Shown: positions 42,665 through 51,818 of the stretch, one piece after another
How the letters are laid out: each line of letters opens with the position of its first letter
Position numbering within the stretch: the stretch's first letter is position 1
From: Micrococcus sp. 2A
GTDB taxonomy: Bacteria > Actinomycetota > Actinomycetes > Actinomycetales > Micrococcaceae
NCBI RefSeq assembly: GCF_039519235.1
Contig: NZ_CP154351.1
Location: forward strand, 744,001 to 808,000
DNA length: 64,000 nucleotides
Direction: 5' to 3'
Notes under the pieces: generated by a model
What the model saw: only the letters and a program-made list of their open reading frames with translations
The model's database searches: none
What the model was told of the DNA's origin: nothing
Position numbers and translations under genes: made by a program

Positions 42665-43435
42665 ATGGAGTCCAACCGCGCCCCCGCAGCCCCCCGCACG
42701 GCCGAGACCGCGCAGCAGAACGCCGACGAGACGGGCCGGCGCCGCGTCCTGCTCAAGCTCTCGGGCGAGGTGTTCGGGGGCGGGAGCGTCGGCGTGGACC
42801 CCGTGACCGTCAGCGGGATCGCCGAGCAGATCGCCGCCGCGGCCGACCGGGTGGAGATCGCCATCGTCGTCGGCGGCGGCAACTTCTTCCGCGGCGCCGA
42901 GCTCTCCGAGAGCGGCATGGACCGCCGGCGCGCCGACTACATGGGCATGCTCGGCACCGTGATGAACTGCCTGGCCCTGCAGGACTTCCTCCTCCAGGCC
43001 GGCGTGTCCACGCGCGTGCAGTCCGCCATCCACATGGAGCAGGTGGCCGAGTCCTACATCCCGCTGCGCGCCATCCGCCACATGCAGAAGGGCCGCGTCG
43101 TGATCTTCGGCGCCGGCACCGGCCTGCCCTACTTCTCCACCGACACCGTGGCCGCACAGCGGGCGCTCGAGGTGGGCGCGGACGAGGTGCTGATGGCCAA
43201 GTCCGGCGTGGACGGCGTGTATACCGCGGACCCCAAGAAGGACCCCACGGCCCGGCGCCTGGAGCACCTGACGTACGACGAGGCGCTGCTGAACAACATC
43301 CGCGTGATGGACCTGACCGCCATGACCATGTGCAAGGACAACGACCTGAGCATGCGCGTGTTCGGCATGGAGGGCCCGGGCAACGTGACCCGCGCGCTGC
43401 TCGGCGAGCCGATCGGCACCACCGTCACCCCGTGA
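42665..43435 (+). CDS. pyrH: UMP kinase
   Basis: 256 residues of the hexameric amino-acid-kinase-type UMP kinase: [10 protein letters not shown] (ATP binding), [11 protein letters not shown] (UMP/phosphate loop) and [14 protein letters not shown]. An N-terminal extension of about 25 residues precedes the core. It phosphorylates UMP to UDP for RNA, wall sugar and lipid nucleotides. AGGAG before the ATG; the frame runs further upstream without support. Confidence 0.97.
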   Translation: MESNRAPAAPRTAETAQQNADETGRRRVLLKLSGEVFGGGSVGVDPVTVSGIAEQIAAAADRVEIAIVVGGGNFFRGAELSESGMDRRRADYMGMLGTVMNCLALQDFLLQAGVSTRVQSAIHMEQVAESYIPLRAIRHMQKGRVVIFGAGTGLPYFSTDTVAAQRALEVGADEVLMAKSGVDGVYTADPKKDPTARRLEHLTYDEALLNNIRVMDLTAMTMCKDNDLSMRVFGMEGPGNVTRALLGEPIGTTVTP

Positions 43436-43488
43436 GCCCCGCCGCGTAGGATGGCACCAGACCCGAACCGCACCACCGAGGAGAGACC

Positions 43489-44046
43489 GTGATCCAGGAG
43501 ACCCTGCAGTCCGCGCAAGAGCAGATGGACCGCACCATCGAGGCCACGCGCGAGGACTTCGCCGCCGTGCGCACCGGCCGCGCCAACCCCGGGCTGTACT
43601 CCAAGGTGATGGTGGACTACTACGGCTCCTACACCCCGCTGCAGCAGCTCGCGTCCTTCACCACCACGGACGCCCGCACGCTGCTCATCACGCCCTTCGA
43701 CTCCAGCGCCCTGCGCAACATCGAGAAGGCGCTGTCCGAGTCGGAGATCGGCGCCAACCCGTCCAACGACGGCAAGGTCATCCGCGTGGTCATGCCGGAG
43801 CTGACCGAGGAGCGCCGCAAGGAGTACGTGAAGCTCGTGAAGTCGAAGGCGGAGGAGCACAAGGTCTCCATCCGCAACGCCCGCCGCAAGGCCAAGGAGG
43901 CCATGGACAAGGCGGTCAAGGACGGCGAGATCGGCGAGGACGAGGGCACGCGCGGCGAGAAGGACCTGGACGCGCTGACCAAGAAGCACGTCGACCTCGT
44001 GGACGAGATGTCGAAGAAGAAGGAAGCCGAGCTGCTCGAGGTCTGA
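43489..44046 (+). CDS. frr: ribosome recycling factor
   Basis: 185 residues, GTG start with GAGGAGAG upstream. The conserved VRTGRANPGL stretch, PFD, and the helical C terminus (VRNARRKA-type SIRNARRKAKEAMDKAVKDGEIGEDEG) identify RRF, which splits post-termination ribosomes with EF-G. A TAGGAT box at 43447-43452 gives a promoter 36 bp upstream. Confidence 0.97.
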   Translation: MIQETLQSAQEQMDRTIEATREDFAAVRTGRANPGLYSKVMVDYYGSYTPLQQLASFTTTDARTLLITPFDSSALRNIEKALSESEIGANPSNDGKVIRVVMPELTEERRKEYVKLVKSKAEEHKVSIRNARRKAKEAMDKAVKDGEIGEDEGTRGEKDLDALTKKHVDLVDEMSKKKEAELLEV

Positions 44047-44072
44047 TCCTCGCGCTCCGGCGTCCCGCCTCG

Positions 44073-44903
44073 ATGACACCCGCCCCCATCACCGCGCCCC
44101 CGCGCGGCGGCCGCGACCTCAAGTCCGCCGTCGTCGTGGGGGTCGGCCTGTTGGCCGTCGCCCTGGTGGGCCTCTTGTGGCTGCCGTGGGTGCTGGTGAC
44201 GCTCCTCGTGGCGCTGCTCCTGGGCGGGGTCTCCGAGGTGGCGGCCGCCGTGCGGGGGATCGGGATGGACGTCCCACGTCCGCCGCTGTGGATCGCCGCG
44301 GCGGCCCTGCCGCTGGCCACGTGGTGGGGCGGCGTCCCCGCCCTGTTCCTGGCGTTGCTCGCCTCACTCCTGGCCGTGTGCCTCTGGACGGCGGCCACGC
44401 GGCGTCGGCCCACGGGGCAGTTCATCCTCGCCGGCGTGTTCGTGGTGCTGTGGGCCCCCTTCCTGCTCTCCTTCGGCGTGGCGCTGTTCGCCCAGCCGCA
44501 CGGGCGCATGATGGTGCTGTGCCTGCTCCTCATGGTGGTGTCCAACGACACGTTCGGCTACGCCGTGGGCTACCGCTTCGGCCGCACGCCCATCGCCCCG
44601 CGCATCAGCCCCAGGAAGTCGTGGGAGGGCCTCGGCGGCTCCCTGGCCGGCTCCGTGCTGGTGGGCGTCGTGGCGGTGCCGCTGCTGGTGGGCCAGCCCT
44701 GGTGGGTGGGCGCGCTGCTGGGCGTGCTCACCGTGGCGGCCGCCACGTGCGGCGACTTCTCCGAGTCGATGGTCAAGCGCGAGCTCGGCATCAAGGACAT
44801 GTCCTCGATGCTCCCGGGCCACGGCGGGATCATGGACCGACTCGACTCCCTGGTCTTCGCGGCGCCCGTGGCCTACACGGTCATGGCGCTGCCGTTCACC
44901 TGA
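44073..44903 (+). CDS. cdsA: phosphatidate cytidylyltransferase
   Basis: 276 residues, about seven to eight membrane helices. The C-terminal CDS signature is complete: RISPRKSWEGLGGSLAGS, then DFSESMVKRELGIKDMSS and PGHGGIMDRLDSL. It forms CDP-diacylglycerol from phosphatidic acid and CTP, the precursor used by the phosphatidyltransferase encoded at 33.2 kb. Follows frr by 26 bp, probably one transcript. Confidence 0.95.
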   Translation: MTPAPITAPPRGGRDLKSAVVVGVGLLAVALVGLLWLPWVLVTLLVALLLGGVSEVAAAVRGIGMDVPRPPLWIAAAALPLATWWGGVPALFLALLASLLAVCLWTAATRRRPTGQFILAGVFVVLWAPFLLSFGVALFAQPHGRMMVLCLLLMVVSNDTFGYAVGYRFGRTPIAPRISPRKSWEGLGGSLAGSVLVGVVAVPLLVGQPWWVGALLGVLTVAAATCGDFSESMVKRELGIKDMSSMLPGHGGIMDRLDSLVFAAPVAYTVMALPFT

Positions 44904-44961
44904 TCCCCTTCCCCCCGCCGCCCCGCACCGCGGGGCTCCGACCCACCCCGCAGGAGACGCC

Positions 44962-45582
44962 ATGACCCCCCGCCCCCCGAAGGACGCCGTTCCCTCCGCC
45001 GACCACGTCTTCCAGACCGTCGAGTCGGACGAGATCGGCTACGAGCCCACCCACGTGGACGCGTTCATGGAGCGCGCCCGCGAGGCCGCCGAGGGACGCG
45101 GCGAGCTCACCCCCGAGCAGGTGCGCCAGGCTCGCTTCGCCACCGTGGACGGCGGCTACGCCACCGACGAGGTGGACGACGCCCTGGACCGCCTCGAGGA
45201 GGCCCTCACCGCCGCTGAGCGGGACGCCGTCGTGCGCGAGCACGGCGACGGGGAGTGGGACGCCGCGCTCGAGGAGAGCACCCGCGAGCTCCTGGACCGC
45301 GCGGACCGCGCACCCGCCGAGCGCTTCCGCCGCCCCACCCGCGAGGACGCCCCCGCCTACGCCGTCGACGACGTCGATGCCCTCCTCGACCGACTCCGCG
45401 CGACCCTCGGGAGCACGCATCGGGTCACCGCTGAGCGCGGCGACGCCGCGGACCGTCCGCTGACCGCCGACGACGTCCGCCGGTCGTCCTTCGCCGAGGC
45501 CGAGGGCCGCGACGGCTACGACGAGGCGCAGGTGGACGTCTACCTGGACGCCGCCGTCGACGTGCTGCTGCGCCGCGGCTGA
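44962..45582 (+). CDS. protein with four DivIVA-like repeats
   Basis: 206 acidic residues. The pattern F-x5-GY-x3-VD-x2-LD-x-L, the N-terminal lipid-binding motif region of DivIVA, occurs four times: VFQTVESDEIGYEPTHVDAF, RFATVDGGYATDEVDDALDR, FRRPTREDAPAYAVDDVDALL and SSFAEAEGRDGYDEAQVDVYL. There is no long coiled coil, so it is not DivIVA/Wag31 itself. DivIVA-domain family with unknown role; its place behind cdsA recurs in Micrococcaceae as far as I recall. Confidence 0.8.
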   Translation: MTPRPPKDAVPSADHVFQTVESDEIGYEPTHVDAFMERAREAAEGRGELTPEQVRQARFATVDGGYATDEVDDALDRLEEALTAAERDAVVREHGDGEWDAALEESTRELLDRADRAPAERFRRPTREDAPAYAVDDVDALLDRLRATLGSTHRVTAERGDAADRPLTADDVRRSSFAEAEGRDGYDEAQVDVYLDAAVDVLLRRG

Positions 45583-45654
45583 CCCGCCCGGCGTCCAGGA
45601 CCGCCTCGCCCGGCGCGGGGCGGTCCCGGGCGCCGATGGCAAATCGCGTCCACC

Positions 45655-45672
45655 ATGTGACTACAATCACAT
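45655..45672 (+). promoter_or_regulatory. CRP/GlxR-type palindrome over a -10 box, upstream of bkdA
   Basis: ATGTGA-CTACAA-TCACAT is a perfect 6+6 inverted repeat matching the CRP-type consensus TGTGA-N6-TCACA. The sequence TACAAT inside it (45662-45667) is a good -10 box, so binding would block RNA polymerase. It lies 92 bp before the bkdA start. Confidence 0.7.
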
Positions 45673-45763
45673 TTCAGACGCGCCCTGACGCCGCCCACCC
45701 CCGCCGCGCAGGACGCCTCCACCCTCGCCCCTCACCTGGGGCGACGTATGGAAGGCTGAGTTC

Positions 45764-46933
45764 ATGACCCTGGTGCACCCCACCCCCGTGGAGCACGGCT
45801 CCACCGATCCCGCCGCCGGCCACACCCCCCTCGAGGACGGGCACGCGTCCGCGGGCGCGACGCTGCAGGTGCTCGACGCCGAGGGGACCCGCGTCCCCTC
45901 GCCGGAGCTCGATCCGTGGCTGGAGGACGTGGACGCCGCCGTCCTCGCGGACCTCTTCCGCAGCATGACCGTGGTGCGCCGGCTGGACACGGAGGCCACC
46001 CACCTGCAGCGCCAGGGTGAACTCGCCCTGTGGCCCCCGCTGCTGGGCCAGGAGGCGTCCCAGGTGGGCTCGGCCGCCGCCCTGCGCGCGGACGACTTCG
46101 TCTTCCCCTCGTATCGCGAGAACGGCGTGGCCCTGCTGCGCGGCGTCCCCGCCCTGGACCTGCTGCGCGTGTGGCGGGGATCCACGTTCTCCGGCTGGGA
46201 TCCCAAGACCACCGGCGTGGCCACCCAGCAGATCATCATCGGCGCCCAGGCGCTGCACGCCGTCGGCTACGCGATGGGCGTCCAGCGCGACCAGGCCGAC
46301 GCCGCCACGATCGTCTACTTCGGCGACGGCGCCACGAGCCAGGGCGACGTGAACGAGGCCATGGTCTTCAGCGCGACCTACCAGTCGCCCGTCGTGTTCT
46401 TCTGCCAGAACAACCACTGGGCCATCTCCGAGCCCGTGGGGCTGCAGGCCCGTCGGAACATCGCGGACCGCCCGTGGGGCTTCGGCATCCCCGCCCTGCG
46501 CGTGGACGGCAACGACGTCCTCGCGGTGCTGGCGGCCACGCGCCAGGCTGTGGCCCGCGCGGCCGAGGGCGGCGGCCCCACCTTCATCGAGGCGGTCACC
46601 TACCGCATGGGCCCGCACACGACCGCGGACGACCCCACGCGCTACCAGGACCCCGAGGTGCTCGAGGCCTGGCGCGCCCGCGACCCCCTGGCGCGTGTCG
46701 AGGCGCACCTGGCCTCGCTCGGCGAGGACGTGGACGCGATCCGCGCCGAGGCCCAGGCGGCCGCCGACGAGCTGGCCGCGGAGGTCCGCCGCGCGCTCGA
46801 GGGACTCGTGGAGGACGGGCCGGACACGATGTTCTCGGAGGTGTACGCGGAGCCGCACCAGGAGCTGGAGCGCCAGCACCGGGACCACGGGCTGTTCCTA
46901 GCCCAGTTCGACGACGAGGAGGCAGGCGCATGA
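45764..46933 (+). CDS. bkdA: branched-chain 2-oxoacid dehydrogenase E1 alpha
   Basis: 389 residues, thiamine-diphosphate enzyme. The ThDP motif spans FGDGATSQGDVNEAM (near 187-200) to CQNNHWAIS; RMGPHTTADDPTRYQ is the phosphorylation-loop region of E1 alpha. An N-terminal extension of 60 residues is Pro/His-rich. PdhA-type annotation is possible, but the neighbourhood (leucine catabolism genes) favours the branched-chain complex, as in the mycobacterial bkdABC. The stop overlaps bkdB (ATGA). Confidence 0.88.
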   Translation: MTLVHPTPVEHGSTDPAAGHTPLEDGHASAGATLQVLDAEGTRVPSPELDPWLEDVDAAVLADLFRSMTVVRRLDTEATHLQRQGELALWPPLLGQEASQVGSAAALRADDFVFPSYRENGVALLRGVPALDLLRVWRGSTFSGWDPKTTGVATQQIIIGAQALHAVGYAMGVQRDQADAATIVYFGDGATSQGDVNEAMVFSATYQSPVVFFCQNNHWAISEPVGLQARRNIADRPWGFGIPALRVDGNDVLAVLAATRQAVARAAEGGGPTFIEAVTYRMGPHTTADDPTRYQDPEVLEAWRARDPLARVEAHLASLGEDVDAIRAEAQAAADELAAEVRRALEGLVEDGPDTMFSEVYAEPHQELERQHRDHGLFLAQFDDEEAGA

Positions 46934-48006
46934 GCGAGCGCATGACGTTCGGCCGCGCGATCAACCGCGGCCTCCACCGGGCCCTGGCGGAGGACCCCAA
47001 GGTCCTGCTCATGGGCGAGGACATCGGCGCGCTCGGCGGTGTCTTCCGGATCACGGACGGGCTCCAGGAGGAGTTCGGCAGGGACCGCGTGCTGGACACC
47101 CCGCTCGCCGAGTCCGGGATCGTCGGCACGGCCGTGGGCCTGGCGATGCGCGGCTACCGGCCCGTCGTCGAGATCCAGTTCGACGGCTTCGTGTACCCGG
47201 CCTTCGACCAGATCGTGGCGAACCTGGCCAAGCTGCGGGCCCGTACCCGGGGCGCCGTGCCCATGCCGGTGACCGTCCGCATCCCCTTCGGCGGCGGCAT
47301 CGGCTCGCCCGAGCACCACTCCGAGTCGCCCGAGGCGTACTTCCTGCACACCGCGGGCCTGCGCGTGGTCTCCCCGTCCTCTCCGCAGGACGGGTACGAC
47401 ATGATCCGCGGCGCCATCGCCTCGGACGACCCGGTCATCTACCTCGAGCCCAAGCGCCGCTACCACGACAAGGGCGAGGTGGACGTGGACGCCGCCGTCC
47501 CGCCGCTGAGCCCCGCGCGCATCCTGCGCCCCGGCTCCGACGTCACGCTCGTCTCGTACGGACCGCTCGTGAAGACGGCCCTGCAGGCCGCCGAGGTGGC
47601 CGCCGAGGAGGGCGTGGACGTGGAGGTCGTGGACCTGCGCAGCCTCTCGCCGATCGACACGGGCCTGGTGGAGTCCTCGGTGCGCCGCACCGGCCGGCTC
47701 GTGGTGGCCCACGAGGCCTCCCGCACGGGCGGTCTGGGCGCGGAGCTCGTGGCCACCGTGGCCGAGCGCGCGTTCCACTGGCTCGAGGCTCCGCCGGTGC
47801 GCGTCACCGGCATGGACGTCCCGTACCCGCCGGCCAAGCTCGAGCACCTGCACCTGCCGGACCTCGACCGCATCCTCGACGGCGTGGACCGCGCGATGGG
47901 CCGGCCCAACTCGCTGGACTCCGTGGACGCGTTCGCCGCCCCGCAGACCGCAGAGCAGTTCCTCGCCGCGCACGCCGCCGGCGCCGACGGGGAGGAGACC
48001 CGATGA
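46930..48006 (+). CDS. bkdB: branched-chain 2-oxoacid dehydrogenase E1 beta
   Basis: 358 residues of the transketolase-like beta subunit: LLMGEDIGALGGVFR, the EIQFDGFVYPAFDQ region with the catalytic E/F contacts to ThDP, GGGIGSPEHHSES, and the C-terminal VAHEASRTGGLGAEL. It pairs with the alpha subunit in a heterotetramer. Translationally coupled at both ends by 4-bp overlaps. Confidence 0.92.
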   Translation: MSERMTFGRAINRGLHRALAEDPKVLLMGEDIGALGGVFRITDGLQEEFGRDRVLDTPLAESGIVGTAVGLAMRGYRPVVEIQFDGFVYPAFDQIVANLAKLRARTRGAVPMPVTVRIPFGGGIGSPEHHSESPEAYFLHTAGLRVVSPSSPQDGYDMIRGAIASDDPVIYLEPKRRYHDKGEVDVDAAVPPLSPARILRPGSDVTLVSYGPLVKTALQAAEVAAEEGVDVEVVDLRSLSPIDTGLVESSVRRTGRLVVAHEASRTGGLGAELVATVAERAFHWLEAPPVRVTGMDVPYPPAKLEHLHLPDLDRILDGVDRAMGRPNSLDSVDAFAAPQTAEQFLAAHAAGADGEETR

Positions 48007-49412
48007 GCCAGAAGACGTTCCGCCTGCCCGACCTGGGCGAGGGCCTGACCGAGTCCGACATCGCCATGTGGCGCGTCGCCGTCGGCGACGCGGTCACCGT
48101 CAATCAGACCCTCGCCGAGGTCGAGACGGCCAAGGCCGTCGTCGAGGTCTCGAGCCCCTTGGCCGGCGTCGTGGCCCAGCTGCACGCCGAGGAGGGCGCC
48201 ACCGTCGAGGTGGGCGCCCCGCTCGTCACCTTCACGGTGGAGGGCGCCGGGGATGATCCCGCAGGCTCCGTCGGCGACGGCGGCCGGGTGCCCACGCTCG
48301 TGGGCTACGGCGCCGCGCCCGACGCCGGCAAGCCGGGTCGGCGCGTCCGCCGCGGTGCGGGTCCGTCCACCGCGGTCGAGTCGGCCCCCGTCGCCGGCCC
48401 CGAGGAGGCCCCCGACGCCCCGGGCGAGGCGCCGGCGCTCGCCGCGGAGACGGAGCCCATCGCCCCGGCCGTCGAGCGCGGCACGGGGGAGCGCCCCCGG
48501 TGCACCCCGCCGGTGCGCCTGTTCGCCAAGCGCAGCGGGGTCGACCTGACGTCCCTGACCGGCTCGGGGGCCGGCGGGGTGATCACCCGCGAGGACGTCG
48601 AGGCGTTCCTGCGGGCCGCCCAGCCTGCGGCCGCCGAGCCCGCGGCCGCGTCGTCCGCGCCGTCGTCCGCTGGCGATGCGACCGGCTCCGTGCGCACCCT
48701 GGGCGGGCGTCCGCGCGAGGTGGACGTCCCCGTCAAGGGCGTGCGCAAGGCGACCGCGGCGGCCATGGTGCAGTCGGCGTTCACCGCGCCGCACGTCACC
48801 GAGTTCCTCCAGGTGGACGTGACCGAGACCCTCGAGCTGCTGGCCGAGCTCAAGGCCGACCGCGCGTTCCGCGACGTCAAGCTCACCCCCATGACGCTCA
48901 CCGCCCGAGCCTGCCTGCTGGCCATGGAGCGCACCCCGGACGTCAACGCGCGCTGGGACGAGGCGCGCGGCGTGATCGTGCAGCAGAACGCCGTGAACCT
49001 CGGCTTCGCCGCCGCGACGCCCCGCGGGCTCATGGTGCCCAACGTCAAGGACGCCCAGGCCATGGACCTCAGGGCCCTGGGCCAGGCGATCGCCGGGCTG
49101 ACGTCGACGGCGCGCGAGGGCGCGCTGGGTCCGGCCGAGCTGACGGGCGGCACGTTCACCATCACCAACGTCGGCGTGTTCGGCGTGGACACCGGCACCC
49201 CCATCATCAACCCGGGGGAGGCGGCCATCCTGTGCCTCGGCGCCGTGCGCCGCATGCCGTGGGAGCACCGCGGGGAGATCGCGCTGCGCGACGTCGTCAC
49301 GCTCTCGCTCTCCTTCGACCACCGCCTCGTGGACGGCGAGCAGGGCTCGCGCTTCCTCGCCGACGTCGGTGCGATGCTGCGCCGGCCCGGGATGACCCTG
49401 GCGATGGTCTGA
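48003..49412 (+). CDS. bkdC: dihydrolipoamide acyltransferase E2 of the branched-chain complex
   Basis: 469 residues: one lipoyl domain with lipoylated K44 (VETAKAVVEV), a Pro/Ala linker, a peripheral subunit-binding domain (PPVRLFAKRSGVDLTSLTGSGAGGVITREDV) and a catalytic domain ending in SFDHRLVDGEQG (H-x3-D-G). Its E1 partners precede it; no E3 gene is near, so the complex uses a lipoamide dehydrogenase encoded elsewhere. Confidence 0.93.
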   Translation: MSQKTFRLPDLGEGLTESDIAMWRVAVGDAVTVNQTLAEVETAKAVVEVSSPLAGVVAQLHAEEGATVEVGAPLVTFTVEGAGDDPAGSVGDGGRVPTLVGYGAAPDAGKPGRRVRRGAGPSTAVESAPVAGPEEAPDAPGEAPALAAETEPIAPAVERGTGERPRCTPPVRLFAKRSGVDLTSLTGSGAGGVITREDVEAFLRAAQPAAAEPAAASSAPSSAGDATGSVRTLGGRPREVDVPVKGVRKATAAAMVQSAFTAPHVTEFLQVDVTETLELLAELKADRAFRDVKLTPMTLTARACLLAMERTPDVNARWDEARGVIVQQNAVNLGFAAATPRGLMVPNVKDAQAMDLRALGQAIAGLTSTAREGALGPAELTGGTFTITNVGVFGVDTGTPIINPGEAAILCLGAVRRMPWEHRGEIALRDVVTLSLSFDHRLVDGEQGSRFLADVGAMLRRPGMTLAMV

Positions 49413-49415
49413 CGC

Positions 49416-50078
49416 TCAGGCGTGGGCCGCGACGGCGGCCCATGCCATCGCGATCAGGGTCGCCCGACGCGCGGCCCGGTCCGCGGGCGTGCGGCGCACG
49501 GAGCGCGGCGTCGAGTTGAGCAGCCCGAGGACCGCCTGGGCCCGGAAGACCGCCGCGGCGGCGTCGTCGTCGGGGTGCAGCGCGGTGAGCTGCCGCGCCC
49601 ACACGTCGATGTAGGCGCGCTGCGTGGCCGTGACCTCGGCGCGCTCGGCGGCGGGCAGCGCCCGCAGGTCCCGGTCCTGCACGCGGATCACGTCCCGGTT
49701 CTCCAGGGCGAAGTCGGCGTGGAAGGCGATGAGCGCGCGCAGCACGGTCTCGCCCGGGGCCTGCGTGCCCTCCGTGGCGAGCGCGCCCGCCAGGAGGTCG
49801 CGGCTGGCCGTCTCCAGGATCTCCCGGAGCACGGCGGCCTTGTTCGCGAAGTGCCGGTAGACGGCGGGCCCGCTGATCCCGCATGCCGCGCCGATGTCCT
49901 CGAGGCGCACCGCGTCGAACCCGCTCGCCGCGAACAGTCGGGCGGCCGCGGCCAACAGGTCCGCCCGGCGCCGAGCCTTCGCGGCCAGACGGGCCGTGGG
50001 GGCGGGTGCGTCGGCGCGGGGCGGGGCCGCGCCCGGGGTCTCGGCGGAGGGTGCGGCGGAGGGTGCTGCGGAGGGCAT
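49416..50078 (-). CDS. TetR-family regulator of the leucine catabolism genes (BkaR-like)
   Basis: 220 residues. An Ala/Pro-rich N-terminal tail of about 30 residues is followed by the TetR HTH (DAVRLEDIGAACGISGPAVYRHFANKAAVLREIL). The ATG chosen lies 7 bases after TAGAGT (minus strand), a leaderless start; a GTG 9 bp upstream is less likely. It diverges from the acyl-CoA operon and converges on bkdC by a 3-bp gap, so it is placed to control both. Mycobacterial BkaR has the same position and role; orthology is inferred. Confidence 0.85.
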   Translation of the reverse strand: MPSAAPSAAPSAETPGAAPPRADAPAPTARLAAKARRRADLLAAAARLFAASGFDAVRLEDIGAACGISGPAVYRHFANKAAVLREILETASRDLLAGALATEGTQAPGETVLRALIAFHADFALENRDVIRVQDRDLRALPAAERAEVTATQRAYIDVWARQLTALHPDDDAAAAVFRAQAVLGLLNSTPRSVRRTPADRAARRATLIAMAWAAVAAHA

Positions 50079-50120
50079 GCCTGCCACTCTAGGGCGAGCC
50101 CGACGGGGCCGTGACGGCGT

Positions 50121-50178
50121 TTGCGCCCGTGATCCTGATCACTACACTGGGGACAGGTTCAGTTAGTGATCATTCACT
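50121..50178 (+). promoter_or_regulatory. acyl-CoA operon promoter with two palindromic operators
   Basis: TTGCGC (50121-50126) and TACACT (50143-50148) with a 16-bp spacer. The spacer holds GTGATC-CT-GATCAC (50129-50142), and TTAGTGATCATTCACT with AGTGA/TCACT arms lies at 50163-50178 just downstream of the start point. Both are candidate TetR-family sites. GGAAGGGG precedes the first ATG. Confidence 0.7.
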
Positions 50179-50190
50179 GGAAGGGGTCTC

Positions 50191-51810
50191 ATGACCGCCG
50201 GTCCCACCGCGGAGGCATCGGCCGCGCCCGCCAGCGCCGCCGAGCGCCACGCCGCCGGCCATGCCCGCCTCGAGGCGGAGCTCGCCGAGCTCGTCGCCCG
50301 CACCGCGCTCGGCGGCTCCGAGTCCGCCCGCGCGCGGCACACCGGCCGCGGCAAGCTCCTGGTGCGGGACCGCATCGACGCGCTCCTCGACGAGGGCTCG
50401 CCGTTCCTCGAGATCGCCGCGCTCGCCGCGCACGGCGTGTACGGCGAGGACAGCCCGGCCGCCGCCGGCGTCGTGGCGGGCATCGGCCTGGTCCACGGCC
50501 GCGCCGTGATGGTGGTGGGCAACGACGCCACCGTGAAGGGCGGCACCTACTACCCGCTGACCGTGAAGAAGCACCTGCGTGCCCAGGAGATCGCCCTCGA
50601 GAACCACCTGCCCTGCCTCTACCTCGTGGACTCGGGCGGCGCGTTCCTGCCGAAGCAGGACGAGGTGTTCCCGGACCGGGAGCACTTCGGCCGGATCTTC
50701 CGCAACCAGGCACTGCTCTCCTCGCGCCGGATCCCGCAGCTCGCGGCCGTGTGCGGCTCCTCCACCGCGGGCGGCGCGTACGTGCCCGCCATGTGCGACG
50801 AGACCGTGATCGTCCGCGAGCAGGGCACCATCTTCCTCGGAGGCCCGCCCCTCGTGAAGGCCGCGATCGGCGAGGACGTCACCCCCGAGGACCTCGGCGG
50901 CGGGCGCCTGCACGCCGAGCGCTCGGGCGTGGCGGACCACCTGGCCGACGACGACGTCCACGCCATGCAGCTGCTGCGGGACATCGTGGCCACCCTGCCC
51001 GCGCCGGCCCGCCCCGCGTGGGAGGTGCACCCCTCCCTCGAGCCCGCGAAGGACCCGGGGGAGCTGACCTCCGTCGTGCCGGTGGACGTCAACGCCCCGT
51101 ACGACGTGCACGAGGTGATCGACCGCCTCGTGGACGCCGACTCGGTGCACGAGTTCAAGCCGCTCTACGGCACCACGCTCGTCACCGCCTTCGCTCGCAT
51201 CGACGGCCACCCCGTGGGCATCCTGGCCAACAACGGCATCCTCTTCGGCGACTCGGCCCGCAAGGGCGCGCACTTCATCGAGCTGTGCGACCAGCGCGGC
51301 ATCCCGCTGCTGTTCCTCCAGAACATCTCCGGCTTCATGGTGGGCCGGGACGCGGAGGCCGGCGGCATCGCCCGCGACGGCGCGAAGATGGTCACCGCCG
51401 TCGCCACGTGTCGCGTGCCCAAGCTGACCGTGGTGATCGGCGGCTCGTTCGGCGCCGGCAACTATGCGATGTGCGGCCGCGCCTACTCCCCGCGGTTCCT
51501 CTGGATGTGGCCCAACGCCCGCATCTCCGTGATGGGCGGGCCGCAGGCCTCCGCCGTGCTGACCCAGGTCAAGCAGGACCAGCGCGCCGCGAAGGGGGAG
51601 GAGCCGATGACCGCCGAGGAGGTCGAGGCCTTCCAGGCCCCCGTGCGGCAGCAGTACGACGAGCAGGGCAGCCCCCTCTACTCCACGGCCCGCCTGTGGG
51701 ACGACGGCATCATCACCCCCGAACAGACCCGCCGCGTGCTCGCCATGGCCCTCGACGTCATCTCCCGAGCCCCCCTGCCGGACGCCCGCTTCGGCCTCTT
51801 CCGGATGTGA
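50191..51810 (+). CDS. accD1: acyl-CoA carboxylase beta subunit, methylcrotonyl-CoA type
   Basis: 539 residues of the carboxyltransferase family. [29 protein letters not shown] is the stretch that distinguishes 3-methylcrotonyl-CoA carboxylase from propionyl-CoA carboxylases; the oxyanion glycine pairs occur in [14 protein letters not shown] and [12 protein letters not shown]. It transfers carboxyl from biotin to 3-methylcrotonyl-CoA in leucine breakdown. First gene of a five-gene operon. Confidence 0.92.
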   Translation: MTAGPTAEASAAPASAAERHAAGHARLEAELAELVARTALGGSESARARHTGRGKLLVRDRIDALLDEGSPFLEIAALAAHGVYGEDSPAAAGVVAGIGLVHGRAVMVVGNDATVKGGTYYPLTVKKHLRAQEIALENHLPCLYLVDSGGAFLPKQDEVFPDREHFGRIFRNQALLSSRRIPQLAAVCGSSTAGGAYVPAMCDETVIVREQGTIFLGGPPLVKAAIGEDVTPEDLGGGRLHAERSGVADHLADDDVHAMQLLRDIVATLPAPARPAWEVHPSLEPAKDPGELTSVVPVDVNAPYDVHEVIDRLVDADSVHEFKPLYGTTLVTAFARIDGHPVGILANNGILFGDSARKGAHFIELCDQRGIPLLFLQNISGFMVGRDAEAGGIARDGAKMVTAVATCRVPKLTVVIGGSFGAGNYAMCGRAYSPRFLWMWPNARISVMGGPQASAVLTQVKQDQRAAKGEEPMTAEEVEAFQAPVRQQYDEQGSPLYSTARLWDDGIITPEQTRRVLAMALDVISRAPLPDARFGLFRM

Positions 51811-51818
51811 GCCTGGCC

